A stretch of DNA of 62,447 nucleotides from Phycisphaerae bacterium (GTDB lineage Bacteria; Planctomycetota; Phycisphaerae; UBA1845). Position numbers and translations under genes: made by a program. Positions within the stretch are counted from its first letter, which is position 1, and the number at the start of each line of letters is the position of its first letter. This document shows positions 1 to 9,568 of the stretch, piece by piece. The stretch lies in NCBI GenBank assembly GCA_029260115.1, contig JAJDDW010000072.1, positions 1 to 62,447 of the forward strand, written 5' to 3'. The notes beneath the pieces are model-generated. The model saw nothing but the letters and a program-made list of their open reading frames with translations, did not search any database and was not told the DNA's origin.

Positions 1-905
1 GCAGCCTTTAGCGTAGGTGATTTCGCAGGCTTTATCGATTGCCGAATCCGCAGCAGTCGCTGTAGTGCATTGAACCAAAATGGAGCGCCGAGTGAGACAG
101 CAATGGTGCTGATTATTAAACCTAGCATCTTCTTAAACCACCAGCCCAGATGATTCGTACCGCGCCAGTCAGATTCGGTCCAACCGAGTATCGGCGTAAT
201 TTTAATGAAATCGGCCCGAATGAGTTCGAGCTGCTTTTGCGGATTACTGACACCTTGATCAGTGCTGACAACACGTTTCTCGGCAGCATCCACCAATACT
301 TCACGAAGTTTAGGATTGTTTGCGAGAACTTCGATCATTTTGAATGTGTCGGCGTTCGTCGCGAATGTCACCAATGATGCGATGATCAATAGAATCACTT
401 GTGCCCACCTCTTATACCAACCTGCAACGCGATCCATGGCATCATCAAACCAATTCTCTATCTCAGCAACGAACCGGTCCGTATCATCCCCAACTTGCAT
501 CGCCAGAACGTTTAGTACACCGTGAATATGAGATTTATTATCGCCAGCCGCAGCCACCTTCTTCATAATTTTATCAATGGTCGTAGCGGGTTCAGGATCC
601 TTGTTATCAACGCTCTTTTCTTGACGGATTAGATCAAGCAAGGTCATGGTAAAAATTCGCGCGGGAATGTAAGACGGCATACCCGACTTACTTAAGGACT
701 TGATGAGAGGATGTGCATAGAAACTCTTACAAATATTCGAGTCGCTACTGCCGCCGGTTAAAACCTGGGCAATGCCTTCCTTGAGTATTGTACCGCGTTT
801 TTGCATGTATTGGGCAAGTCCTTCCGCTAAAGCCGAAGACACGAGGCCAAGCATCAAGAAGATAAAAACCAAACCGATGGCAACGTCTAATGCTTCCCCG
901 AACAA
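1..905 (-). CDS. Integral membrane protein of unknown function, 3' end outside window
   Basis: Reading the minus strand from a TTG at 905 gives an open frame of 301 codons that runs off the window edge, so the C-terminus is missing. A good ribosome binding site (GAGAGGAG, 7 bases upstream) supports the TTG; no in-frame ATG lies nearby. The N-terminus (LFGEALDVAIGLVFIFLMLG) is a membrane helix. A central amphipathic part follows, then a second helix around residues 155-172 (WAQVILLIIASLVTF) and a third near residue 260 leading to GAPFWFNALQRLLRIRQ. I recall this helix/GAPFWF arrangement from conserved bacterial membrane proteins without assigned function. The next gene upstream on the same strand ends at 1000, so the two may be co-transcribed. 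Role unknown. Confidence 0.75.
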   Translation of the reverse strand, partial: MFGEALDVAIGLVFIFLMLGLVSSALAEGLAQYMQKRGTILKEGIAQVLTGGSSDSNICKSFYAHPLIKSLSKSGMPSYIPARIFTMTLLDLIRQEKSVDNKDPEPATTIDKIMKKVAAAGDNKSHIHGVLNVLAMQVGDDTDRFVAEIENWFDDAMDRVAGWYKRWAQVILLIIASLVTFATNADTFKMIEVLANNPKLREVLVDAAEKRVVSTDQGVSNPQKQLELIRADFIKITPILGWTESDWRGTNHLGWWFKKMLGLIISTIAVSLGAPFWFNALQRLLRIRQSIKPAKSPTLKA

Positions 906-999
906 AGTGATTCTCCTCTCATCATGTTGTCCTTTCTACGATTGGGTATCCGTTCCTCATTCATATTCCGACACGGATTCTCAAGAAAAAATGGTAATC

Positions 1000-2184
1000 T
1001 TAACGCACATTATCGCCATCATTGGCACTAAACGTTTTGGAAAAGGAGCTTCCCGTTACAGTGTAGCGTTTGCCATCTGGTGACACGAGAATACTGACGT
1101 CGCCTTGTTTGTTATGAACCGCTGATGAATCAACTATAAAGTGATCATCCGAATCTGTACCGGACGAATTTGTAAACTCACCAGATTCTTTGAGACCGTC
1201 ACCCGTGATAAGCACGAAACACCTGTTGTCCTGCAGAGTCTTAATAGTAATCCGTTTCGGAAGGCCATCTTTTGTTAATTTTGAAGAAATAATGGCCACT
1301 TCAGGGTCAATGGCCTGAACAAAATCCACACTTGTACTCGTGTCCGACCCGTGGTGGCTCACTTTCAGCACATCAATATCATTTCCACCTGGTATGGCAT
1401 GGGAAGCCATGAGCGCTTCCTCGACGGCTGGCTCACTTTTAAAGTCATCGTCAGTCTGGTCACCAGCGGTATAAAACTCAAAGTCTCCCAATCGAACTAT
1501 CAGTGCTATACTTCCAGGGTTTTCGTCAATATCGTCACTGGACGGATCAAGATGCAAATCGTGATCGTCTCCGACCGTATCACCCCGAACAGATACACAT
1601 TGAATTTCAAGTTGATCCTCTAATCCAATGCGTTCGATGTGTCCCACATCAAGTCTATGGCGAACAAATTCAGATTCACTCAAATCTTGAATCAAGTTGT
1701 CGTTCGGATCACCAATTGAAGTGACGTACTCGACATAGCGATCTTTCCCTTTACGTTTGTGAGAAAGACCCTGATCAAACGCCTTACGTATTTGCATGTT
1801 TCGTTTGACGATTTGATCGATCCCGCCGATGTGATCCTGATCATAATGAGTGGAATAGAGAAGATCGATAACATTGAGAGAGCCAACGCCATTCTGATCT
1901 TTTTTCGTCATATACTCGACGATCTTATCGCCATTGCCGTTAGTCTTTCCGCTATCGATCAAGCACACATCGCCATTGGGCGTGAGTAACATGATCGCAT
2001 CGGCTTGCCCTACGTCGAAGACAACGATCCTGAGGCCCCATTGCCCAGGACTTTCCGAAACTGCACTTAAAGACGGCGAATCAAAACCGTCAAAAGGCTC
2101 GCAGAATGCTGAGGTGGTCACCAACAACAGCGACATTAACATAATGACCGGCATCCTCTTCTTGCTTAATCGTTGATACCACAT
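1000..2184 (-). CDS. Secreted ComEC-like metallo-beta-lactamase-fold hydrolase
   Basis: The start at 2184 is set by a perfect AGGAGG 6 bases upstream. It gives a 394-residue protein with a Sec signal peptide (PVIMLMSLLLVTTSAFC, cleavage near CEP). The mature part is a metallo-beta-lactamase fold of the ComEC/Rec2 type: DVGQADAIML strand, metal-binding STHYDQDHIGG (HxDxDH), TAGDQTDDD and HHGSDTSTS. Free-standing secreted members of this family are usually annotated as competence-like hydrolases and may act on nucleic acids or phosphodiesters; the substrate cannot be told here. There are no ComEC transmembrane domains, so this is not a DNA-uptake channel. A C-terminal beta-rich tail of about 60 residues follows the hydrolase core. 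It lies in a minus-strand cluster with two membrane proteins. Confidence 0.8.
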   Translation of the reverse strand: MWYQRLSKKRMPVIMLMSLLLVTTSAFCEPFDGFDSPSLSAVSESPGQWGLRIVVFDVGQADAIMLLTPNGDVCLIDSGKTNGNGDKIVEYMTKKDQNGVGSLNVIDLLYSTHYDQDHIGGIDQIVKRNMQIRKAFDQGLSHKRKGKDRYVEYVTSIGDPNDNLIQDLSESEFVRHRLDVGHIERIGLEDQLEIQCVSVRGDTVGDDHDLHLDPSSDDIDENPGSIALIVRLGDFEFYTAGDQTDDDFKSEPAVEEALMASHAIPGGNDIDVLKVSHHGSDTSTSVDFVQAIDPEVAIISSKLTKDGLPKRITIKTLQDNRCFVLITGDGLKESGEFTNSSGTDSDDHFIVDSSAVHNKQGDVSILVSPDGKRYTVTGSSFSKTFSANDGDNVR

Positions 2185-2303
2185 GAGCAGCCTCCTGTAA
2201 TCGGCCAAATTTTGTTTGACGCCTTTGTACTGATTTTTGATAGCTAGTGTCACTCTAATCGCCTCAAATGCATTCCGCCAGATCCGTAACCCGCGCTGGC
2301 ATG

Positions 2304-3206
2304 CTAGTCTTTGATGCCCGCTGGTAACGAAACCTTGGGCCGTAGCGCGATTTTCTTTCCGCGAACATCTTCAAGTTCAATATTGATAGGAATCGCTTCT
2401 CCATTGATAATGGGTGACCTTATCTGAAGATCTTTTTCAGCAGTTAATTTTTCTTCATTTATCCAAAAAGATAGAGTTACCATTGAATGCTTTGGGATTT
2501 GAGCTATTTCGCCAGATAAAGGGATACTAATGTTGTTGGGTTTCAAAACTAGTTTCGCATCTGGCCGTACAAGTCCATCGGTGTTACCTGAATTTAGAAG
2601 AGTCAAATCGATTTCAATAAGTCCAGTTCGTTTCGGTTGATATTTTTGCACCTCTGCCATTAGTAATTCTACTGTTCGTATCAATGGCTCGATTGTTTTT
2701 CTTAAACTATTGGTTGGCTTTTTTAAAGCCATCTTATTCGAGAGAGTTAACGGATAGGGTACTTCAAGTCGAAGATTATGGATGTGCATAAATGTCACGA
2801 AATCATCGACATCCTTAACAGTGAGCGCATCGAATTTGTCAAAAAAAGATGTAATGTGTTGAAGTATCGTGCGTTGCTCGTCAAGAAATCCTTGCAATAT
2901 GCGGGCTACGATGTCATGTTCGTTGTCATAGGGTATGATCTTTGGCATTTGGTCTTGAAGCAGGTCTAGCTCTACCGTGGACAAGCCGGTTAAATGAAAC
3001 ATGAAACTCTCGTTTCTCATAAGTTCTTGCCACTGTTCCCTCGGCAATTCGAGCGGCTCCAAATAAGTCTTAATTTCGACGTATTCGATACTCAAAATCT
3101 CTCTCGCAAGGTGACTGTTTAGGTAATATCCAACGAATACCATGATAACAGCTACGATCAAACCCACGGTTCCCTGTAGCAATCGGTCGCGTGTTTTAGT
3201 ATTCAT
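2304..3206 (-). CDS. Membrane-anchored hypothetical protein
   Basis: A 300-residue protein with one N-terminal membrane helix (VGLIVAVIMVFVGYYL, about residues 13-29) and a large soluble domain expected outside the cytoplasm. The first half of that domain is helical. The second half is beta-rich and ends in an immunoglobulin-like strand pattern (LIEIDLTLLNSGNTDGLV, then MVTLSFWINEEKL). The start is supported by AGGAG 9 bases upstream. The gene lies 119 bases upstream of the secreted MBL-fold gene on the same strand, so co-transcription is possible. I do not recognise the family. Confidence 0.7.
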   Translation of the reverse strand: MNTKTRDRLLQGTVGLIVAVIMVFVGYYLNSHLAREILSIEYVEIKTYLEPLELPREQWQELMRNESFMFHLTGLSTVELDLLQDQMPKIIPYDNEHDIVARILQGFLDEQRTILQHITSFFDKFDALTVKDVDDFVTFMHIHNLRLEVPYPLTLSNKMALKKPTNSLRKTIEPLIRTVELLMAEVQKYQPKRTGLIEIDLTLLNSGNTDGLVRPDAKLVLKPNNISIPLSGEIAQIPKHSMVTLSFWINEEKLTAEKDLQIRSPIINGEAIPINIELEDVRGKKIALRPKVSLPAGIKD

Positions 3207-3295
3207 GTCATTCTCTCCTACCAGTATAAGCCACTCATATTACTCTGATCCTAAGCACGATGAGATTTGGACAAACAGTTTTTTTACTATACGCA

Positions 3296-5464
3296 TCACC
3301 TCATTTGCAACGAAGATATACGGCGAACGGATTCTGTTCGAATCGCCCTGCCTGTCGAACGAATAGTCGTTGATCGAGTTCCTAGCAATCGATCGCCAAG
3401 AATACAATTAACTTCAGTTACGAAACCGGCATGTACGTCTCCGGCAAAATCCGCGTTACATTCCCAGGGCGGGGTATTTATCGCGACGAAATCCTCAGTT
3501 ACTCCTATCTCAGGCATCTCCCCGACTAGCCAAACAGCATCATCCGAAAAGGTGACGCCCAACCAAATTGTTTCGGGGATGACAACTGTTCGCCCCAGGC
3601 TGATCGTGAGTTCGTGAATCTCACCGTCGTTAGGAAAACCTGAGATAAATGCACTAGCACCCGGAATCGGTAATCCCCCATTTCCTGGACATTTATCATA
3701 GATAGTCGTTTGAACATTGAACGGAACGCCTCCAAAACCACCAACGGCGACAGTGTAGGATACAAGGCGCCGAGCAGCTCCGGCTAGAGTAAGATCATCT
3801 GCGATTTCAACACCTGGGCCTGGTGCAAGAAACAACAGGGAGGTCGCGCTATTGGCGTATTCAAGTTGGCAGGATGAGACGCCACAGTCGGTATTGTTGC
3901 CCTCGTAGACACTACCGTTTATTAAGCAAGACTCGAACGACTCCAATTGGCATGTGTCGTCCACCAAGCAACATGCGCCCTGCGCAGGGCCAGTGAACTG
4001 ATGTTGAAATGTCGCAAAATCTCGCAAATTCAACAGACCGTTCATATCAGAATCAAAAACCTCCAGGCATGATGAATCAGCGGTGATGAGGCACTCGCTT
4101 AAGTTTCTGTAATCGCCTAGATCCACATCCGCATCAAAATTTGCATCACTGCCTAGTCCGACAACTGAAAAAGTGCTTGTAAGTTCATTGTTGGTTTCAA
4201 TTCGCTCACTTACGTCGTCATTTGAATCGACAGTCAAGGAAATCGTATGTAGACCAGGGGCGAGGTTACCTGCAGCAACATCCTCAAGGGATGCTGTTGC
4301 TCCAGACATAAGGCCAGTGACAGGAATAGATGTTGGCATGGCGCCATCAATTGCGATGTTAATGTTGAAGTTAGTAGCATCAGCAGCTCCCTGATTGGTC
4401 CACGCATAATCAACGAACACTTCGTCCACCGATGTGATAGTCGCCGAGCTGGTTGTCGTACCTCGTTGTGTTGATACGACAATTGGCCCCGACCAACCGG
4501 TTGGGGTTGCTGGAGCTAGATCCGGTCGAATGACTGTTTGCCAAATCTCTCCCCCTGAACCAACAGCAAGAAACGAATCTCCAGCCCACATGACTTCCTC
4601 AAGAGGGCTTACGGTGAATCCGCCTACATTCGTCCAACTCGTCCCATTTGAGGAGCGTCGTACGGAGCCGTTTCTACCCACCGCTATGAAATGACCACCA
4701 CCGAATGCTACCGAATTCAGGTTTTCTGATCCGGCTAGATGAGTCGTCCAGGTCTCACCATTGGTCGTTGATCTGTATACGCGTCCTGAATCGCCAACAG
4801 CGACCCAAATGCCAGCACCAAACACGGCATGACGGATTGCACCCACACCGTCGTAAACTTCTTGAAATATTTGGCCATCCAGGGAAAGGTCGATCCGACC
4901 TGTACCGTGTACGGCTACAAAACGTCCATTGCCAAATGCTACATCGCGAACTGTTCCGAGTGGTCGATCGCCAATTGCTTCAGTCATCGTGATTTGCCAT
5001 GTCTGGCAATTCGGACTATTTGCGACAATGTTCGTCCAATTGAATACTGGTGATACCTCAAAAAAACTTCCAACTGCCACGCATCCAGGGTTGCCAATCG
5101 CTACGCCAGTCCAGAGTATTGTGGTCGTTCCGATGAAGCCGCTAATATCACCGAGGCCGTCGACAATCCCATCTCCCCGCGCAAGCAGAAAACCCGAGTC
5201 ACTACCGTCGATATCAAAAATAGTTGGACCTGTAAGCCCGGCGGGGCTCCAAGATATTCCGTCCAGCGATAGGATAGAGACTCCAGAGTTACCTCCAGCA
5301 AGCACAAATTCAATGCCAGCGGCTGTACCTAAGGAGCCAGCGAACAGTGACGCAGTCGTACCCGACTCACGTTGTATCCAATCGTCGAATTGCTGTCCGT
5401 AACTCGGCAAGGGCAAGAACCCAAGAGTTACAGTAAAGAGCAGCAACGCGGCTCTCCATTTCAT
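3296..5464 (-). CDS. Secreted modular protein with CARDB and dockerin-like modules
   Basis: The protein has a Sec signal peptide (MKWRAALLLFTVTLGFLPLP then SYGQQ). A GTG at 5497 with a GGAG upstream is an alternative start that adds 11 residues. Domains in order: a repeat region to about residue 320 with VAFGNGRFVAVG-like units resembling BNR/Kelch-type propeller repeats; a CARDB-type adhesion domain (about 330-445, WTNQGAADATNFNINIAIDG); a dockerin-like pair of calcium motifs (NFDADVDLGDYRNLSEC, then DSDMNGLLNLRDF); a Cys-rich ACCLVDDTC module; and a C-terminal beta domain. This assembly is typical of cell-surface or secreted proteins of Phycisphaerae. It is probably structural or adhesive; no catalytic motif is visible. 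Confidence 0.8.
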   Translation of the reverse strand: MKWRAALLLFTVTLGFLPLPSYGQQFDDWIQRESGTTASLFAGSLGTAAGIEFVLAGGNSGVSILSLDGISWSPAGLTGPTIFDIDGSDSGFLLARGDGIVDGLGDISGFIGTTTILWTGVAIGNPGCVAVGSFFEVSPVFNWTNIVANSPNCQTWQITMTEAIGDRPLGTVRDVAFGNGRFVAVHGTGRIDLSLDGQIFQEVYDGVGAIRHAVFGAGIWVAVGDSGRVYRSTTNGETWTTHLAGSENLNSVAFGGGHFIAVGRNGSVRRSSNGTSWTNVGGFTVSPLEEVMWAGDSFLAVGSGGEIWQTVIRPDLAPATPTGWSGPIVVSTQRGTTTSSATITSVDEVFVDYAWTNQGAADATNFNINIAIDGAMPTSIPVTGLMSGATASLEDVAAGNLAPGLHTISLTVDSNDDVSERIETNNELTSTFSVVGLGSDANFDADVDLGDYRNLSECLITADSSCLEVFDSDMNGLLNLRDFATFQHQFTGPAQGACCLVDDTCQLESFESCLINGSVYEGNNTDCGVSSCQLEYANSATSLLFLAPGPGVEIADDLTLAGAARRLVSYTVAVGGFGGVPFNVQTTIYDKCPGNGGLPIPGASAFISGFPNDGEIHELTISLGRTVVIPETIWLGVTFSDDAVWLVGEMPEIGVTEDFVAINTPPWECNADFAGDVHAGFVTEVNCILGDRLLGTRSTTIRSTGRAIRTESVRRISSLQMR

Positions 5465-5497
5465 GACAACATATCTGAATCGATTTGATGAGTACAC

Positions 5498-6661
5498 CGG
5501 TGAATACTCCGCATCGTGCTTAACTACTGATGACGTTTACATTACGACCGTTTGATTGTCGTAAAGATCATATCGCCAAACACGGTTGATCATTAGCCAA
5601 ATCGCAATAATTGTAGCTAACTTGTTAATACCTTGGTCGAAATCAGGACCGCTTACCCGACAATGTGGTTACTCCCAGCCCGAGGGTTCCATTTGTTATA
5701 CTATCAAGTGCACCATATCTTATTGGCGCTATCGATTCAATATTAAAATTTGAATATGCCCAAAAATAAATTCTCAGTGCCACACTGCATGTCACCCATC
5801 GTCGCCAAATGTTGATAGTTTGGTTAAGTATGTACATATAGGCACATCAGGTAGCGGGTATTTGCTCGACAAATGTACTAACCAAGAATTGACGTAAGCG
5901 GAAGATTTAAGGGTCGTAGCAGGATTCCAGGTATTCTGTACAGATTCGTTCAGACGGAATAACCACTATGTGGCTCCGACTTCGGGTTGTGCCTCCTGAA
6001 AACTCTATCCTGGCAGGAAACGGCCGTTTTTGGCATGTCCGCGACTATTTTCGATTGACGCATTCTAATGCCGCGCGCTTCTTCAGTGAGTCAGTGTTGA
6101 GCCGCAGTATCTTGGCGGTTCAGTGAATCCCATACGTTGCAGAATATAACGAACTGCCCAAATTCGCCTAAAAATATGCTCTAAGGACTTGCTCATCGGT
6201 ACTCACATATCCGAAGTGCGTCATATTCTCTCACCCAATAGACGTAGATCATCGATAAAGAAACGTCGAGAATTCCTTCGGCAAAAAAGTTCAATGAAGA
6301 AGCTATCGCCCACGGAGACGGTAGGTCCTAGCACCGGAACGAGCCCAGCAATCGATGTGAAGAGGAAGCGAATAATGCGTATTGGTAATTGCTGGACCTT
6401 TGGGATTGCCTGAAGTAAATCGGCTTATGATCATCCGATGGCGACTTCTATTACACGATGGACCGAAGCCGAGGCAGTCCGGCGCAGTAAAGGTTTTTTT
6501 ACGGACGAGTTTGAAGGCGTTTTAATTACCGAATTCTGTCGGCTTACGAATCGGTGTGCTTGGACTGGTTGAAGATGCGCGTTATACTTGTGTGTCGGTG
6601 CTGTCAGCATTTAAACCGCGCCTTGATCAAATGAGAAACGTCGAGTTAGGCAATAGTCAAC
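5498..6661. other. Long intergenic region without a convincing gene
   Basis: About 1.16 kb separates the minus-strand secreted-protein gene from the plus-strand SIR2 gene, so it should hold two divergent promoters. Short open frames exist, for example 44 codons starting at 6438 and 74 codons at 6189, but none has a good ribosome binding site or a recognisable motif. No RNA gene, repeat array or strong hairpin was found. It may mark the left border of the accessory island. Confidence 0.5.
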
Positions 6662-7690
6662 ATGTCGAGAGCCAACGAATTCACTCAACGTCTGGAGGCG
6701 AAGATCGCGGAGCAACTGAAGGCTCAACGTGTTGGTTACCTCCTCGGAGCTGGCTCGTCCTACTTAGATGGCAATGGATACCCATTGGCCTTTGAATTGT
6801 GGGACAAGATTAAGGACATCATCACGGATATTGACAAGCGAGATGAAATTCAGGCCAAGCTGGATGCCAGCGCGACAGGAATCGAAAACGCCCTCGACCT
6901 CCTCGACGCAGGGAACCCTATAGAGGGACCGCATAGACATTTGGTCGCGGACGCGATCGCAGAGCTGTTCCGCCCTATGTCCCCCTCTCTGGACGATCAC
7001 ATCGAGTTTGTGAAACGCATGGCACAGCGATCGGATCCCGGTACAAAGGTGTTCAATCTCAATTACGACCCGCTGATTGAGCGTGCCGCGGAGTACGTTC
7101 GAGTTCGTCTTTGCGATGGTTTCTCTGGTCATGAAGACGCCTTCTTCATGCCATCGATGTTCGAAGAGCGGATCGGTCGTATCCGAGGGGGGTTCAAACG
7201 AAAGCAATTCGAGGCAACGGCCAAACCCATTCAATTGTTCAAGCTACACGGTTCTATTGGCTGGTATCAGTGCAACGTAGACGGCATCCGTCGGCGTGCG
7301 TTTGGATCACCAATACCAGCGACGACGCAACGGCTGATGATCCCTCCTCAGCACAGAAAAGCCCAAGACACAATGATCCAACCCTATGCATCGCTCTGGT
7401 CAGAGTTTCGCGGCGCACTCGGCCAAGATAGTAATCCGTTGAATCGGCTTGTATGCATCGGCTATGGTTTTGGGGATGAACATGTTAACACGTTGCTTGA
7501 GAACGCACTGGTGCAGCCGAACTTCACCGTGTTGATCTTCACGAAAGAATTGTCAGACGGTGCTTGGGACCGTTGGCGCACCAAGACAAACGTTGTTGTT
7601 GTGACCGAATCTCGTTGTTCTCTATATGGTGAGATCGGGGGAGGTCATCCGGATCTATGGAAGTTTGAACGAATAGCGAAAGAGGTATGA
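6662..7690 (+). CDS. SIR2-like NADase subunit of a SIR2-HerA defence system
   Basis: A 342-residue protein with the SIR2-like (Rossmann) features of prokaryotic defence NADases: YLLGAGSS near residue 27, the NLNYDPLIE motif around 135, and KLHGSIGW around 195 whose His is the expected catalytic residue. A C-terminal SIR2 half ends in a short helical tail (VCIGYGFGDEHVNTLLENAL). It is followed 3 bases later by a HerA-type ATPase whose ribosome binding site lies in the end of this gene, so the two are translationally coupled. In characterised SIR2-HerA systems the two proteins form a large complex that depletes NAD+ or attacks nucleic acid on phage infection. That function is inferred here by architecture. 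The ribosome binding site of this gene itself is weak. Confidence 0.88.
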   Translation: MSRANEFTQRLEAKIAEQLKAQRVGYLLGAGSSYLDGNGYPLAFELWDKIKDIITDIDKRDEIQAKLDASATGIENALDLLDAGNPIEGPHRHLVADAIAELFRPMSPSLDDHIEFVKRMAQRSDPGTKVFNLNYDPLIERAAEYVRVRLCDGFSGHEDAFFMPSMFEERIGRIRGGFKRKQFEATAKPIQLFKLHGSIGWYQCNVDGIRRRAFGSPIPATTQRLMIPPQHRKAQDTMIQPYASLWSEFRGALGQDSNPLNRLVCIGYGFGDEHVNTLLENALVQPNFTVLIFTKELSDGAWDRWRTKTNVVVVTESRCSLYGEIGGGHPDLWKFERIAKEV

Positions 7691-7693
7691 GCA

Positions 7694-9385
7694 ATGCAGA
7701 ACATCGACCACACTATCATGGGGCACATAGTTGATGTTCAAGGGAACCTCCTCACTGCCACGCTGGTGGAGGACGAACAGGGCCGTGTACCAACCGTAAC
7801 CATTGGTGATGAGGATATTGCGGTGGGACAGATTGGCTCGTATGTCGCCGTGCGCCAGAATGCAGTTCACATCATCGCCATGGTGACGAGGATGACCGAG
7901 CAGGAATCGCTCGCTCAGCCTTCGATTGAAACACCGGGAGATGAGACCGCAAGTTTGCCATTTGCGAAGCGGATCGCGCGGCTCACACCCATCGGCTCGA
8001 TCAACGCTGATGGTCTCTTCGGGCGGGGCGTCAGCCAGTACCCAACGACCGGCGCAGCAGTCCATGCAATTGCTGCGAAGGACATCGGAAAGATGTTTGA
8101 GCGGTTCGATGCCGAGGGTTTCGAGGTCGGAGCACTTACGACACACCCCTCCATTCGCGTATCGCTGCACGCATCCAATCTCTTCGGTAGACATTTTGCA
8201 GTTCTCGGACAAACCGGATCAGGCAAGTCCTGGACGGTCGCCTCCATCGTACAGAAGGCGGTAGCTGAAATGCCGAAAGCGCATATCATCATTCTCGATT
8301 TGCACGGGGAGTATTGCTGGGAGCGTGAAGGGGTGCGTAACTACGCATTCCACGATTCTATCGTTCGGCGCGTCGATGCTCGCACGCTGGAGGTACCTTA
8401 CTGGTTAATGACTTACGCCGAACTTTGTGATCTGCTTATCGACCAGACAGATTTTAGCGCACACAATCAAGTATCGGCATTCAAGGAAATCCTACAGACT
8501 CTGCGCACAGCCGAAGGAAGAAACCTTGGACTAAACCGAACGACCCTAGATACACCGGTCTACTTTGATCTCATGAAAGTAAAGGAAGAAATTGAAAAGA
8601 AGAACGCGAAAGTACCTGCAAAGAAGGCGGGTGAGTTTAAGGATGGCCCCCTTACAGGCAAGTTCGACAACTTCCTCATGCGCCTAGATAGCAAGCTTGG
8701 AGACAATCGGTACGACTTTCTACTCCAACCGACATTACGAAACGATTCGGCATCGCTATCTGCTCTGCTGAGAGATTTCATTGGCCTCGGCGATCCAAAG
8801 GTCGCAATTACGGTGATAGATGTTTCCTCGGTTCCCTTCGATGTACGACCAACCGTGGCGGCTCAAATTGGCCGCTTGGCGTTCGAGTTCAACTACTGGA
8901 ACCCAGAGTATCGCGACTTTCCGATCCTACTCATGTGTGAAGAGGCACACGCCTATATCCCGCGCGAGACGGTAAGTCAGTTTGCAGGCGCCCAGAAGTC
9001 GATGGAACGCATCGCGAAGGAGGGCCGAAAGTACGGCGTTGGATTGGCAGTCGTCAGCCAGCGACCCCATGAGGTATCTGAAACCGTCTTGGCCCAGTGC
9101 GGCACTTTCGTCTGTCTTCGCATCACGAATCCAGATGATCAAGGATACGTTCGCCGTCTCGTACCTGAAAGCGAGGGCGACTTGGTCAGTGTCTTAGCTG
9201 GGTTGGGGCGAGGTGAAGCTCTTGTACTTGGGGAAGCAGTTCCCCTGCCCACTCGGTTGCAATTCGACAAACCTAACCCATCGCCGAATAGCGATGATAT
9301 CGATTTCTACAACAAATGGAAGGACGGCCCAGATGACTTAGATGTTGATGCGATCGTGGGACGATGGCGAAATCAAGAGCGGTAG
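7694..9385 (+). CDS. HerA-type hexameric ATPase of a SIR2-HerA defence system
   Basis: A 563-residue P-loop ATPase of the HerA/FtsK group (DUF87). An N-terminal HAS-barrel-like region (residues 1 to about 100) precedes the ATPase core with Walker A VLGQTGSGKSWT near 171 and Walker B ILLMCEEAHAY near 412. The arginine-finger region follows (VVSQRPHEVSETVLAQCG, then LRITNPDDQ). HerA proteins form hexameric DNA translocases; with a SIR2 partner they form the known two-gene anti-phage system. The start is supported by GAGGT 7 bases upstream, inside the SIR2 gene, indicating coupled translation. The stop codon is TAG. Confidence 0.9.
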   Translation: MQNIDHTIMGHIVDVQGNLLTATLVEDEQGRVPTVTIGDEDIAVGQIGSYVAVRQNAVHIIAMVTRMTEQESLAQPSIETPGDETASLPFAKRIARLTPIGSINADGLFGRGVSQYPTTGAAVHAIAAKDIGKMFERFDAEGFEVGALTTHPSIRVSLHASNLFGRHFAVLGQTGSGKSWTVASIVQKAVAEMPKAHIIILDLHGEYCWEREGVRNYAFHDSIVRRVDARTLEVPYWLMTYAELCDLLIDQTDFSAHNQVSAFKEILQTLRTAEGRNLGLNRTTLDTPVYFDLMKVKEEIEKKNAKVPAKKAGEFKDGPLTGKFDNFLMRLDSKLGDNRYDFLLQPTLRNDSASLSALLRDFIGLGDPKVAITVIDVSSVPFDVRPTVAAQIGRLAFEFNYWNPEYRDFPILLMCEEAHAYIPRETVSQFAGAQKSMERIAKEGRKYGVGLAVVSQRPHEVSETVLAQCGTFVCLRITNPDDQGYVRRLVPESEGDLVSVLAGLGRGEALVLGEAVPLPTRLQFDKPNPSPNSDDIDFYNKWKDGPDDLDVDAIVGRWRNQER

Positions 9386-9568
9386 GTTACCGACTAATGG
9401 AAGGTGCAACGAGACCCACGATTCAGATCATAGACGAGGAGCACTGATCACGGAATTATATCTACTGCCAACGGCTGACATATTCCTTCGACTGGCTTGG
9501 CCAAAATACATTTTCTATGCATAATCAGTCGGCACTACGCAATCATATAATTCGTTTGTGGAAGAAAA

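Noticed and set aside
1000..2184. A DNA-uptake ComEC protein
   Set aside because: Only the metallo-beta-lactamase part is present, with a signal peptide; the ComEC membrane channel is missing.
6189..6413. A 74-codon Ser/Lys/Arg-rich plus-strand frame as a small gene
   Set aside because: There is no ribosome binding site, no recognisable motif and no operon context.
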